Source: Bigelowiella natans CCMP2755
Taxonomy: Eukaryota > Cercozoa > Chlorarachniophyceae
Assembly: GCA_000320545.1 (NCBI GenBank)
Contig: ADNK01000427.1
Location: 177,001-241,000, forward strand
Direction of reading: 5' to 3'
DNA: 64,000 nucleotides
The notes under the pieces were generated by a model. It was not told the origin of the DNA, did no database searches, and worked only from the letters and a program-made list of their open reading frames with translations. Positions 11,617 through 24,142 of this stretch are shown piece by piece; within the stretch, counting starts at the first letter, position 1; each line of letters begins with the position of its first letter. The position numbers and the translations under genes are program-made.

Positions 11617-12563
11617 TTTTCAGCAAACATAATATATGTGTAAAGATACAGCTAGACGGTGGCAAATGCGCAATTACGCAACATGGAGATGCCTTATGAT
11701 GAGATGCACCACCAACACTAAGTGCAAAGCTAGAAAGCTAGAGGACAAATCAGCTTGACCATTGTGTGCATGTGAGACGGATGTAATGAAATGTTTTAAA
11801 TATTTTCAAGCATGTATGCCTACACCTAGTAGCTAGCTAGCGAGTAAGTAAGCTAGCATTAGGATTGCATGTAGCTGCATTGTTTGTAGAGGACATAGCA
11901 GCGCTTGTACATCCCTTGAAACATGGAGTATGTTGAGGTCTGTCTAGATCGATGTATAGATGTAGTTCGATTATGTGAACGCAATCGTTGTGCTATCATA
12001 AATTTAACCTGAGCAGCGCGGACTGCATGCATGAGTGTTGCAAAGCCTACCTAGCTACGCACCTCATCATCACATGCACGAGCGCACTGCATCGCATGCT
12101 CTAGCTAAGTACATGTGTTTGCGGAGTTTTTTTGACGTCGTGTCGTCAGTCTAGATGTATCGTACAATTTCATGTATAATTGAGACAGGACACATGCACT
12201 CCTATAGATTGGTTCACAATGCTTTCAAATACCACAATTATTCATACAAGTCAGTGACGTAGCAGTATGTAGAGCTATAGCTTGTGCTGCGCTTTCCGTA
12301 ACATTTGATATATTAATCGCATGGAACGTCAAAATCAACTTTACGACTTCTCAGCATTGAACGGACATCTCCCGAATCCCTGATCTGCGAGAGCCATTTT
12401 CCATTTTCATGGGTTCAACATTGAAAAATAGAAATCAGAACCTGATGTAGGAGCTCGTTGTGGCAATTTCAAATGCACATATGCACCTATTGCTCTGAAA
12501 GCATTCTGAGCAGAATACAAAAACACATCAAATGCTGTAGGTATTACGCTGAGCTTTTTAAAA
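11617..12563. other. Tail-to-tail spacer with CTAG/GCATGC-rich island
   Basis: This 947-bp spacer separates the stops of RlmH and the coiled-coil gene. From about 11650 to 12140 CTAG-type words cluster (notably 11830-11880 and 12010-12120) together with TGCATGCATG. No gene is supported. Confidence 0.6.
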
Positions 12564-13806
12564 TTACTTTTCTTTTATAACGCGTAGAAGGTGCGAGACG
12601 CGATCATTCGTCCCACCGATGTCGGCCTTGATCACCTCTATTTTCTCGGTGTTACGTGAACCTTGTTCCTCTAATATTCTCTCGAATTTCGCTATTGTCT
12701 CTTTTATTTGCGTGTCGACTTTCAAAACAACATCTTTATGTTCGGTTTGGAGTGTTGCCAGCTTTGCCTCTGTTTCCGAGACCTTTTCAATTTTGGGAGC
12801 ATGATTATTTGTGCGATACTGAAGAGTCATCAATAAACTATACCGTGGTCATGATTTCTTCAATTTTTTTCCTTAGGGGCTCAAATGTTTCAAAACATAA
12901 TTTCTGGGTAATACGATTAAATATCAGGTAACCTGGAAGGTATGAAGTGATATTAAAAATCTACCAATTTACTGGTCATATTTTTTTCTGTGCTGTTTAT
13001 TCTTGCGCAAGATCCCTCCTCTGAGCTGTTAAGCCTATAATTGTTCCGAATGAGTACAATATGGAACGAAATTATAATAATTGTAACCTTTCTCCGAGAA
13101 TTTTATTCATGTCAATCAGTTTTGAAAATTGATCCTGATTTGCTTGGCTAATAATTTTCGATGTATCTTGTAGTCCACCAATTTTCCCTTTTATCTGATG
13201 GAAAAACGGAAGTTTGGAAACATATTCAGTGCTGTTTAATTTGAGGTCGGAATAAATTATAAAAACTTAGAATGTGAATGTTCTAACCGATTCAATCTCC
13301 TCTCGCAAGCTTCCGAGTTCGCCCTTTGCATCAGTTTGAAACCTACGCAGCACTATCAATAAAATGAAAACAGAACAATTATCAACTGTCACCTCTGGAA
13401 TATCTCTTGAGAACGTCGAACAGAGGCAAAATCAAGCTCCTGATTGGCTACTGATTCTGTAGTAAAAAGTGGCCCTTTCAATATAACATTGAGGTCATCC
13501 TAGTGAGATCAGTAAGCACTACCTGAAAGTGCTCGAAGAGGACGCATATGCGGTCCATGTTGTAGCTGATAATTGAAAAGGAAAGGAAACCATGATTTGA
13601 GAACATTGAATTTCAACAAAAGATCACCGTACAATTAATTGACTTAATAACGATGTAAATAAGCTATTACCTCCTTCGATATGGTCTCCAGCATCTCAGT
13701 GTGGAGTTCAGCTTTTAAAAGTCGACCTCTTCTTTTCATATTGAGTTCTATAGTCCTGCAGCCACCGTAAACCTAAGATTTAGATATTATTTTTGTTTCT
13801 ATCTGA

Positions 13807-13844
<38 letters not shown>

Positions 13845-14907
13845 AGTTCTTAAGAAAGAGGGGAAAGCTACTTTCGATATTGACTCAAGCCGTTCCTCTA
13901 TTCTTATCTGTCTTTCCTTGATGGCTCTCTGCTGATCGATGCAGATAGCATGAGACCGCTCAAACTGCTGAAACATATTTTTCATTGCATATGTTGGAGA
14001 GCATGAAGCCTGATTTTCCTCCAGGCGTTTTATCCTAATTTCCATGCTTGACAGTATTTTGTTCTCTTCGTTCGAAAATCTACTTGTCTTTTGGTAATCG
14101 CTTGAGTTTTTAGCTGTACTCATAGCACTATTATTATCGATTAGGTGAGGGTCCATATGTATCAATCGTCTTGGAGTATTCGCGGACTTTGCCTTTAGAG
14201 TATCCATATATTGATTAACCTGCTCCTGTTAATACAAACTAGCGTGAGACTTCGACACGCCTCTAAATTTTGAAAAGAATAATAGTCAGAACACTGCCAT
14301 TACTCATTACCTGAATATTGCTGAGTTTATGCTGGAGGACTCTAATCCCATCAAGGCTATCGCCTTTGATGTTTCTGAGATGCATTTTGCGCTGGGTTGA
14401 ACCGAATACAATCCATAACATACGACAATGAAGCTCTCAAAACAAGCGACATGTATCCACTCAGACGCAACAAGCAACACATTAATACGCAATATGCAAC
14501 ATGCAACACGCAGCACACAACACGCAGCCATATGAGCCCGAGTCCTACGTGCCATGGCAACCTTCCGGAGCCCTTAGCCGTTGCTGGGATGGAACTGGTA
14601 AATCTTGTAATTCCGAACGAAAATCGTCTAGAAATACAGGCAAATTATCGATTTTCATTTTTGAATCAAACAAATGACATTTTAGGTGGAGAATGCCGGA
14701 TCTCTCCGTAATTTTGAGAGTAACGGCAGTTATTACGGCTGCTGGCTGCCGGCTGCTGAAAAAAATGTAACCACCCCAGTCCTTATTTAACGACGACAAA
14801 GCGAGGACGGTCAAGTGTATTTTTCGGCTTTTTGGTGCCATGCGTAAATTACTTGATACATCTATCTTTGGATGTCGCTTAATATAAACGATATGGTTTT
14901 CTCTCAT
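12564..14907 (-). CDS. Coiled-coil protein of unknown function
   Basis: Ten or so short exons can be read on the minus strand, all charged and heptad-like. Exon 1 starts at 14907 (MRENHIVYIKRHPKIDVSSN, with a second ATG at 14841). Examples are DSLDGIRVLQHKLSNIQEQV (about 14310-14360 joined to 14223), SSMEIRIKRLEENQ (about 14015-14055), KERQIRIEERLESISK (about 13872-13920), GELGSLREEIES (about 13288-13325) and the terminal exon TEAKLATLQTEHKDVVLKVD (about 12700-12770). The protein ends SHLLRVIKEK at 12564. I recognise no named family; a structural or cytoskeletal role is only a guess. One intron has a (GA)n run at 13811-13842. Introns are short. The gene is head-to-head with the PTEN gene. Confidence 0.6.
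13811..13842. repeat. (GA)n microsatellite
   Basis: A GA run of about 32 bp lies in an intron of the coiled-coil gene. Confidence 0.95.
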
Positions 14908-15463
14908 TTGATTCCTTGGGTGTCGTAGATAAGTTCCTCATCTTTTTACACTTGATTCAGACTGCACATTTCCTCCTGCTCATGTGGACAAACTTAGGGG
15001 AAAAGTGTTTAACATCAAATATGTATTGATGTCGCAATAAAATAACATAAGGGTTTCTCGCTAATTCCTTAAAAAGATTTAATTCTCAATCTGGAAAGAG
15101 GTTGGGGACGGAAAATCTATTTTGTGGGTTGGCATACTGTGTGTGTGTGTGGTGATGTATACACGTGTGAGCTGTGGCATTGGAGGGAGCGAAGACGATA
15201 GTTTACTGAGAAAGCATAATCGATTACCAACTAATACTGTCCCTCTAAAAATTTAACTCACTTTCAATGCGCAATGTTTTGTCATTCGTTTTAGGTTAAA
15301 AGAAAAACAAAGTTGGTGAATCGTCACCGGTTGTCTCCTTCACTTTGGTAAGCTGGAATGCTTTCCTAAGATGTTCGTTCTCTTAACGATCAATTTTTAT
15401 AGGCGGATAGAGAAGTTCGCATTTGAAACCCCCAGTCGAGGAGGTCGAGAGCATTTTTAAAGG
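14908..15463. promoter_or_regulatory. Head-to-head intergenic region (coiled-coil gene / PTEN)
   Basis: This 556-bp AT-rich spacer lies between two divergent starts. CTAG words are essentially absent. No particular promoter motif is assigned. Confidence 0.4.
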
Positions 15464-18400
15464 ATGGAAGGCTTTCTGGAAAAATCGGGCGGGCTCAGTG
15501 CCTACAAGAAGCACTTTTTCCGGATGCAATCCAGCCAATTGCTTCAATTTAAATCAAATAAACCCGGAGAAAAGTGCAAGAAGTATATACCGTTGGAGAA
15601 CGGAAAACTTGTAGCGGTATGTATGTATACTGTGTTTACCAAGCCTTATTATGAACTTGTTATGAAGTGCCTAAATTTCCGGTATATTTGAATATTAGGA
15701 TCGTAAGGATACACGAGTATTTCGCTTAACATGCAAGGGGAGAAACTATTTATTTCGTGCAAAGGATCAGGAGATGTGTAATCTGTGGTTAGAAGCTTTG
15801 AAAGGCGTTGTCAGAGAGCATGACGTATCTAGAAGGTTTGACATTTTCAGCTTTATAAGCAGCCAAAGCGTAGCAGATTTCTTACTGATGTTCATCACTT
15901 TAGATCTGGAGGCTCCCTCTCTTTAAGGAGTCTTGTAAGCAAAAAGAAGGTTAGTAATGCACGCAGAAAGCTTACTACAAACTCAAATATATATGAATTG
16001 CCGCCAAGCTGAATATCTCTTGTTGATAAAGGTTCGATACACGGAAGACGGCTTCAATTTGGACTTGACCTACATCACAGACAGCATTATAGCGATGGGC
16101 TATCCAGCAACAGGAGCCGAAGCCATGTACCGAAACCCTCTCTCAAAAGTCAAAAAGTTATTGTCAAAGAAACACCCAGGGAACTACAAAGTCTACAATC
16201 TTTGTTCCGAAAAAACCTACGACTCAAAAACTTTCCAACAGGTTGATCATGTCCCTATATTAGCTTAATATCTGTGACTATTTTGGTGCTTCGAAATAGG
16301 GGGAGCTCAGTTTGGTAATTGTATTTTTATTTGGTCAGTTCGCTCATTTTCCGTTCACGGACCACAACACGTGCCCTCTGCACATTATCAAGGAATTCTG
16401 CGATGACGTACATGAGGTACCCGGAAATAATAGAGTACATTGAAATGAGGTCGTTGTTGATTCTGTGCATGTAATTTCACAACAGTGGCTCGAAGGTGGT
16501 GATGAACGTGTGGTCGCTATTCACTGCAAAGCGGGCAAGGTGACGAAAAACCTTTTATTCTTTACTATATAATGTTCTTCTTATTGTATTGGGCTTATTG
16601 TGTTATCCGGCTACTTGTACGTAAAGGGCCGCGCTGGGATGATGATATCTTCCTATCTCATTCGAGCTGGAATTTGTGATTCAGCAGAGGTACAGGCAAA
16701 ACGCTATCTTTGTCGTGGTCGAACAAAAAAGTATCTGTGTTTGATATGGAAAATCTTAAATTGTTCAGGAAGCCTTACAGCTCTTTGGCGACAAAAGATG
16801 CTATGATGCAAGGGGTGCTGCAAATTTAATTAGTCAATTTAATTTATCTTCTTTCTAAAACTGTAAATCTTAGTTGATAGTTCTTAATAATTGTTAAAAA
16901 CCCGTTTCATAAACTAATCTAGGAGTAACCATTCCATCGCAAAGGCGTTCAGTAGAGTATTACGAAAAGTAAGTTCTTCATGACTGAGATATGAAAATGT
17001 GCTTTTCCTGATCAAGTTTATGGAACACTATTCTCTAGGTATCTCAAAGAGTACATTTCAGTAGATCGCCCATTCCCGTTCGATGCCACCGTAGAACTGG
17101 TGCATGTCAGGATGTACACCACGGTAGAGCCAGTGTTAAGCAATTTATTACTCGATTGAGTTTTCTGATTTGTTGATTTCATAATGGGCAGCCAAACTTC
17201 GACCGGAATGGAGGATGCAATCCCTACTTCGAAGTCAGAAGATACGACGAGGAAACGTAATTTATATTCAAACAGTGTTGTTTTTTTGGCGTTGTTGCGT
17301 TTCTTGCATATTGAATGGCAGAATACATAATGATGATTGGTATTCCTCAGCGGAGAAATAGTGGAGATTTATGACTCGCAAATGCACCACGAAGTAAAGA
17401 AAGTCAGACAAGAGCCGGTAAGTGTCTTTGCAGATAGTCTAACGTTTTGAGGTGCTAATAGATGAAAACTCTTTCTCAGTTTATAGATATACCATGCCGC
17501 GTGGAATTGAAGGGAGATATGAAGATTCGCGTTAGGGATAAAGATCATTTTGGTATTATAGCTCATCACATTTTTGAACGAGTAATATGAAATTGTAAAC
17601 CCTTAACAATTTTGTTTAGGTAAAGATGATTCTATGTTATGGTTGTGGTTGAATGCCGCATTCTGTCCAAAGAACGGAAGGATTCTTCTCCCTAAGGTAA
17701 ATATAGAACTCAAGCATATTTTTACGGAGTTTCCGTTGTTTTCTTCAGGGATGCAGTAGTAGTTAGCATTGATTGAAAATCTAAATGCTGACTGAGCTTA
17801 TAAATCTTAGGATCAGTGCGATGGAGCTATGAAAGAGAACAAGAAATGTTTCGCAGATAATTTTAGGGTATGGCACCTTGTTTTTAGTATCGAGTGGAGG
17901 GAAGCTTACGGCTATATTTTTTTGCAGATTGTCTTGTATTTCGGGGCTCCTCCTACGAATTTAAACCGAAGCTTAGCATCTCTAGGTAAAGGGATAGATT
18001 GTTTTTCCATGCATGATTAAGGGAAACGATTTTCATAGCGAACATAACTTTTCATATCTCTCGGCAGAATCCCAAGAAATGTTGAAGTCAAGTTCATCGC
18101 TAGTAAGAGCTCTCGTTAGCAAAAAGAAGGTGATACATCATTTCTATGGGATTCGCACACACTGTTGTTGCAACAACATTTATATATACACATATATTTT
18201 TTCTTTACTACCAAATGGGTCTTATTTCTATCTTCAAAACACCTCGAAGGTCCGATTCGTCAAGGATGGTTTCGATCTGGATTTGACTTACATCACCCCC
18301 CAACTGATAGCTATGGGGTACCCATCTGAGGGAACAGAAGCTGTTTATCGAAACCCGATGTCCCAAGTCCAAAAGATGCTTAAGACGTACCACCCTGCCC

Positions 18401-20238
18401 GTTTTAAGGTGTACAATCTCTGTGCGGAGCGTGAATACAAAGCGGAAAAGTTTGGCGGCGAAGCAAGTTGCGCCCATTTCGGTTTTTTTGACCATAATGC
18501 TTCTCCATTGAAGATGGTGTACGATTTTTGCCTTGATGTTGAGGCTTTTCTCAAGAGGGGGAAAGACCACGTCGTCGCTGTTCATTGCAAAGCTGGTAAG
18601 GGCCGAACCGGAATGATGCTCTCGTGCTATTTACTGCACTGCAAAGCTTGCAAGACTGCCGAGGAGGCTCTTACTCTGTTCGCAGATAAACGTACCGCAG
18701 ATGGGAAGGGGGTTACAATCGCCTCTCAAATTCGTTATGTGCACTATTACGAGCGTTTCCTCAAGGAATACCTCTGGAAAGACAAGCCGTTCAAATTTTA
18801 CCCCAAATCTAAGCTTCTGCATCGTGTGAAGTTCGGCCCCGTACCGATTTTCGATAGCATGAGCGGTGGCTGCTTGCCATATTTCCATATTCTCGACCCT
18901 AATTTGAAGTGCATCTTCAAAAGCACCTCGCAAACGCAGATCAAGCTGGCGAAGGGGAATGTCTGCGAAATCGAAGTGCAGGCTCTGCTCACCGGTGATT
19001 GCAAGCTAGTGTTCTACCACGACAATTCGATAGGAAAGGACGATAAGATGATGTGGTGTTGGCTCAACACTGAAATGGAGGGCAAAACCGTACGTTACGG
19101 AAAGAAAGAGCTAGACGGGGCCTCTAAGAAACACAAGAAGATATTCGAAAACGACTTCGTGTTGGAATTGTCGATGGAGGAGATAAAGTCTCGCAAGATA
19201 TCAACTGCTATGAAATCTGGTATTGCGGAATTAGGCTCCCAACGTCTAAGGAGAGTATCTTCGACTGTAGTGTCAGATGATGACGGAAATGTAATGTCCA
19301 TCAAATACCCAATGAAAGATCTTGCCGCATTAGCCTTCTCTACAAGCACTACAAAGTCTATTGAAAGCCATGGTGCTTATCTTGCTGCAAAGCATCCAAG
19401 TTCGCACAAGGTCTACAACCTCGGCAATGAACCTATCTATGATAAAAACAAGCACGGTGGGAAACTATCGAGCTTTGATTTGTCGCCACTGGAACCGGCA
19501 TCACTGGAGAACATCGTCAATTTTTGCAAAGATGTGCAAGAGTTTCTTAAGGAAAAGAAGGAGAATGTTGCGTGTATTTACTACAAAAATGGTAACGGTG
19601 TAATGATGACAGCTTGCTTCTTGCTTTGGGATGGCAGGTGTCAGACCTCGCGAATGGCTGTCAAGCGTGCGAGTGTCAATTTCTCAGATGATGTTAAGCT
19701 TTCAACCCCGCAACCGAGCCAAATCCAACGAGTTGCAGATTTTGAGATGTACCTAAAGATGTTCAAGGCCGTCAAGAGACCATTTCCATTTGAGGGCATA
19801 AGACGCCGTTTGCAACGAATCATTTTACACACTGTTCCACGCTCCAAGATTGGGGTGAAATGCAAGCCATGGTTTAGGGCTTTCAAGAATAATCGCGCTG
19901 TTGCGACGTGTAAACCGAAGGCTGGAACAGCTGATGATGGAAAATTGCGTTTGCACGTATCAAATTGTGTTCTCAAGGGAGAAAACAAATTAGTATTCTA
20001 TGATGACAAAGAAACCAAACCACTATTTTGGATATGGGTTCACACAAGCTTCATTCCCAAAGGAAGCTCCAGAGTGTACTACGAGAAATCCAAGATTGAC
20101 GAAGCTTCCAAGGACATCTCGTGCAACATCTTCCATGAAGAATTCATGGTTGAGGTATGGTGGGAGGAAGAGGACGAGGAAGAGGATGAAAAAAATGCAA
20201 ACGGATCAAACCAGAATTCTGATGGAATTGAAATGTGA
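15464..20238 (+). CDS. PH domain plus three tandem PTEN/C2 units (third is a pseudophosphatase)
   Basis: The start ATG at 15464 (in-frame stop just upstream) begins a PH domain (MEGFLEKSGGLSAYKKHFFR; ends YLFRAKDQEMCNLWLEAL near 15800). Unit 1 (about 16032-17990) is PTEN plus C2, split over about 15 exons; its P-loop HCKAGK|GRAG is interrupted by an intron (16540-16626). Unit 2 (18250-about 19200) has HCKAGKGRTG at 18583-18612, the DHN loop (FFDHNASP) and a C2. Unit 3 (about 19260-20170) has YYKNGNGVMM at 19579-19608, losing the catalytic Cys and Arg, and lacks the DHN loop. Basic SKKK|VR patches precede the DGFxLDLTYI signature in units 1 and 2, as in the PTEN PIP2-binding motif. The linker exon at 17935-17998 splices onto AATCCCAAG at 18067, so this is one gene of roughly 1,100 residues. 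It ends in an acidic tail. PTEN dephosphorylates PI(3,4,5)P3 at the membrane; the PH domain should add phosphoinositide binding (inference). Confidence 0.85.
18131..18249 (+). other. In-frame intron between first and second PTEN units
   Basis: This stretch has a GT donor after KKK and an AG acceptor before VRFVKDGF. It sits exactly where unit 1 has its own intron (after SKKK at about 15952, before VRYTEDGF at about 16032). It reads through without a stop, so a naive frame call runs across it and starts inside the preceding intron at 18013. The encoded peptide is repeat-like and unlike PTEN, which supports intron status. Confidence 0.75.
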
Positions 20239-21111
20239 TTTGCTTGCCCATCTTTTTCATAAATAGTAAAATGTACATTGAGCGTACCTGTAATGTAACT
20301 GGCTTCGCAGCAGTTATTAAAAATATTTATATTGGTGCACAAAAGATGAACAGCAGCACGTACATATACGTACGATAAAAGCATTGCTGTATTTGCTTCC
20401 GATCCGCGCCACCATTACCAGCTACTTGCCGTTGTAAAACGCTATGCAGTGTCATCATTTCTTCTTTATTTGCGAATATCCTGCATCGTTCGTGCATCGA
20501 TCGCTATCATAGTAGGGCATCAGCATGCACGCAGGTGCAACATGCAAAACGCAAACGCGCGCCATGCGTACGAATACTCGCGTGCACAAATATATATGGC
20601 CTACACAGTACTGTATCGTACTGCAATATATATTGGTCGTGTCTCGGATAATCTATTATATGCGCTATGAGACAAAAGTAACAGATGAATTGAAATTTTC
20701 AAAGGCCATCCTAATATATGTAACAATGCTAGAATGCATGCAAAGCTAGCAACGGTCATGTATGCTACGTTGGCGTGCCGGTCTAGCTAGCGTGCAGCAC
20801 GATACGATCCTATCGTATGTAACGCCTTCATGCGTGCGTGCAGTACGTGCATGATCGTATATTAACATACCAATGCAATATCAGACGGCTGCATGCAAGC
20901 AAAGTAGCGAAACCTGCGGTGTGTGACAGCTAGCCGCAGCCACTCTAGCACTAGTAGAAGCCCCACGCTCACAACATGGAACATCGATAAGCAATCGCCT
21001 AGTTACCTGCGCTGCTATTTCATTTCATCATTCATCGCCGAAACAAATAGTAAATCCAAATCGAAAAATTTCCTCATAAATAGATAAATCAAAGCGCAAC
21101 TTGCAATAACA
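20239..21111. other. Tail-to-tail spacer with CTAG/GCATGC-rich island
   Basis: This 873-bp spacer separates the PTEN stop from the NDUFAF7 stop. From about 20520 to 20970 it is rich in GCATGC, TGCGTGCGTGC and CTAGC words (for example 20728-20790 and 20890-20965). No gene is supported. Confidence 0.6.
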
Positions 21112-23191
21112 TTAGTAAGCACCATCGTCGGGAAGCTTATGCGCATCTATGTAATCGGCCATTGTTACTGCATATACCCTTCAGCATCAGCTGGAAACCT
21201 TCGATAGTCGTCAAGAAATTAAGCATTACGAAGACGCAACAACAATAGTCTGACAACAGTTTTCATTACTACACCAGCATTGTACTTACCCTGCGGGCGC
21301 CCCGATTCCCGTCTGTGTTATTGCCATCACCTGCGAAGAACACAGATATTAATGTGAAATTGTAATCTGTTTGTGCTCATCCGAAAACGCTGTGGCTTAC
21401 CTTGAAGAGTAGCCCCATTTCATCTTCAGAGACCAGACGCTACGTATTTAGTTGAGCGATATTGAGGATGCATACGCATAATGCATAAGTAGAACTGTTC
21501 GTCATATAATGAGATGTATCTTTTGGCTAAAATGGAAGCGATGTGCGAAGGATATTTGTTTCGTGTGAGTATCTATGATCGTGGTTAAGTGAATGCTGTG
21601 TGACCATGACAGTCCTTTCAATGTTCTCTTTCTCTTCCTCCGTTGCATGTTCGCACAAAGCTGACATTCTTGCCTCTGACAATGACAGAGAAACGACGGA
21701 GATGGTGACGATGCCAAACGGTTTTAACAGCCAAAATCCGGAGAATTACTCCTCAATATTCTATCTAAAGAACAAGGCAAACCTATGTTCATGTTGATCA
21801 GAAATGCTCCCTGTGGCACGATAGGGAATACCTAGCGTAGGAATCAGCATCATAGACGATGAAACAATCGATGGTAACAAGTTGGAGGGAGAGCACAAAT
21901 TTAGTGCTGGGTGCGACGTTGCACATCCCATTGATGCCGCGAGGCTCATCATCATATTAAGGAGGAAAATGTATCTTCAAACTTGAAGGTTGTCCGGTGA
22001 AGCTCTTTGGGCAGCACTCCTGCCGTCAAAAACACCATGTAGAGCTCGATGAGAAAAGGCATGGACGGGTACAGATGGGAAGACGCAGTTGCGGAACACG
22101 TAGGAAGAAGTAGCTGAGTACCGTAGCGAGCTGAAATTGACGTGTGCACTCAGGTCCACCTGCCGACAATGATGATGATGATGATGATGATGACGATGAT
22201 GATGGTGATGAAAGTACAACGTCTTGCAAGTCGAATCACAAATGAAACATACAAAGCGACAGAAGTTGTGAGCGCGCTACCTCCCTACTAAGATGATGCT
22301 TGGACGAGTGAATGGTGGGTACCTCTCCGGGGGTTTCCAATACGTGTGCGAACTTGTGCTCTTTCACTCCCTTTTGATAATAATCATCATCGAGAGAAAC
22401 CAAAGCTTCCATTCAAACAACGTCTTAGTGCGTGCGTGCGTGCGTGTGTTGGTGAACACCATCTCTTCCCGAATCGATTAGAATGTGATGGAAAAAGTAA
22501 AATGTATCGATGAACTAAAGAGTTGCGGATGTAGTGGACATTGGTTCTAATTTCATCATCCATTGGACTGCTGCTGCTGTTTGATGCTGCTGTTTGATGG
22601 TAGTATGCGGTTGGTTGGCTGTCTGCAACCACCAGCACCTGCAGCGTTCCTTGTTGCGGAAAGTCTTCTCCGTAGTCCACTACAAGGCATGCACCCCCTA
22701 ACAACAACAACAACAACAACAGTACGACACAACACAGCATATAGAATAATCTCAAAAAATGCAAAAGTACTCTTCTTGCATCATCATCATCATCATCACC
22801 ACTGCATAATCACTATTATCATCATCATCATCATCAGCAGCAGTAGCAGGAGGAGGAGGAACAAAGGTTTATCCGTCTGTCCACTTCGTTTTTTGATGAT
22901 CTCTGAACAAGGTGTGGTTGGCGTTGTGAGTATTCTCTATTATTAAGATGTCAAGTGAGGGCAGCATCGTCCTCGTGGTTTTAATATGTAAATAGCGGAT
23001 CTTAGTCTTGACTTCATTCCCTCTTCCCCCGCCCCTGGTTTTTCAACTAAAGAACACCTTGATTGCCAATCTTCTTGGCGAGCATTTCCATGGTAATGTC
23101 TCGATATGGCCCTACTTCTAGCCTACAGATCATTATTGATGATGCCGACAATTCGAGACAAACTCCGAATCTACACGTATACATTTACATA

Positions 23192-23254
<63 letters not shown>

Positions 23255-24109
23255 ATTTTTATCAGTAAGTGGAAGAACCTTGCTCCTATGGGGATACCGT
23301 CATCTGGCTCGAGGACAACGCCATCATGCGTGCGTAACGTGTCCTACACACGATAACAAAGGCCCCCATATGAAGATTACGATGATGATGATACTAATCT
23401 GGATGTCGCAACAACAGCACAATAATAACTAAGAGTAGTAATGATGATGATGCACAGACACAGCATATTTTCGTGGAGAATGGAATGTCAAAGAGAGAAA
23501 GAGAGACAGAGAGAGAGGGGGGGGGAGGGGGGGGGATTTAAACATGCATCATTACACGTGTGTTGAATGCAATATCACATTACACGTACAGATGATGATG
23601 ATGATGATGATGTGAGCACTGTAGGAAAGCTCACAGAGCTAGGTTGTTGGGCATGGCCTCTTTTCATCGACGATTTCATGCTGCCATCACGATCTTGTTG
23701 CTCGAGCTGCTGAGCAGCCTCCTTTTCTTCCGTCCTATACTCCGATGGGATGCTTTCAAACAGCTTCCTCCTTGATGCCGCGTCACGCCCAAGAAACGCA
23801 CTTGAAGACGGCCCCGGGCTGAACATTTAATCCATTGTTTTCCCGTTACAATAAAGTATTGACGAAGAAGAGAAAGGAAGATACCTTGGAGCGAGGACAA
23901 ATTTAAGGTGGTGGTTATTGTGCTCTCCATCCCCATCGTCATTATCATCATCAACGTTCGTGTCAACCAGTACTTCGCACCATCCACGCTCTGTGTAGTA
24001 GGTGGTAGCCAAACATGCAAATACAAGCAGCAGCAGCAGCAGCAGTAGCATACTCCTTACGTTGTGATAATACCTCATGTCATAGCACTTAACTGTGTCT
24101 ATTATACTT

Positions 24110-24142
<33 letters not shown>

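Noticed and set aside
18013-18066. ATG at 18013 as the start of a separate PTEN gene
   Set aside because: The stretch reads best as an intron: the preceding exon ends at a GT donor and splices in frame to 18067, and the linker repeats the arrangement before unit 1.
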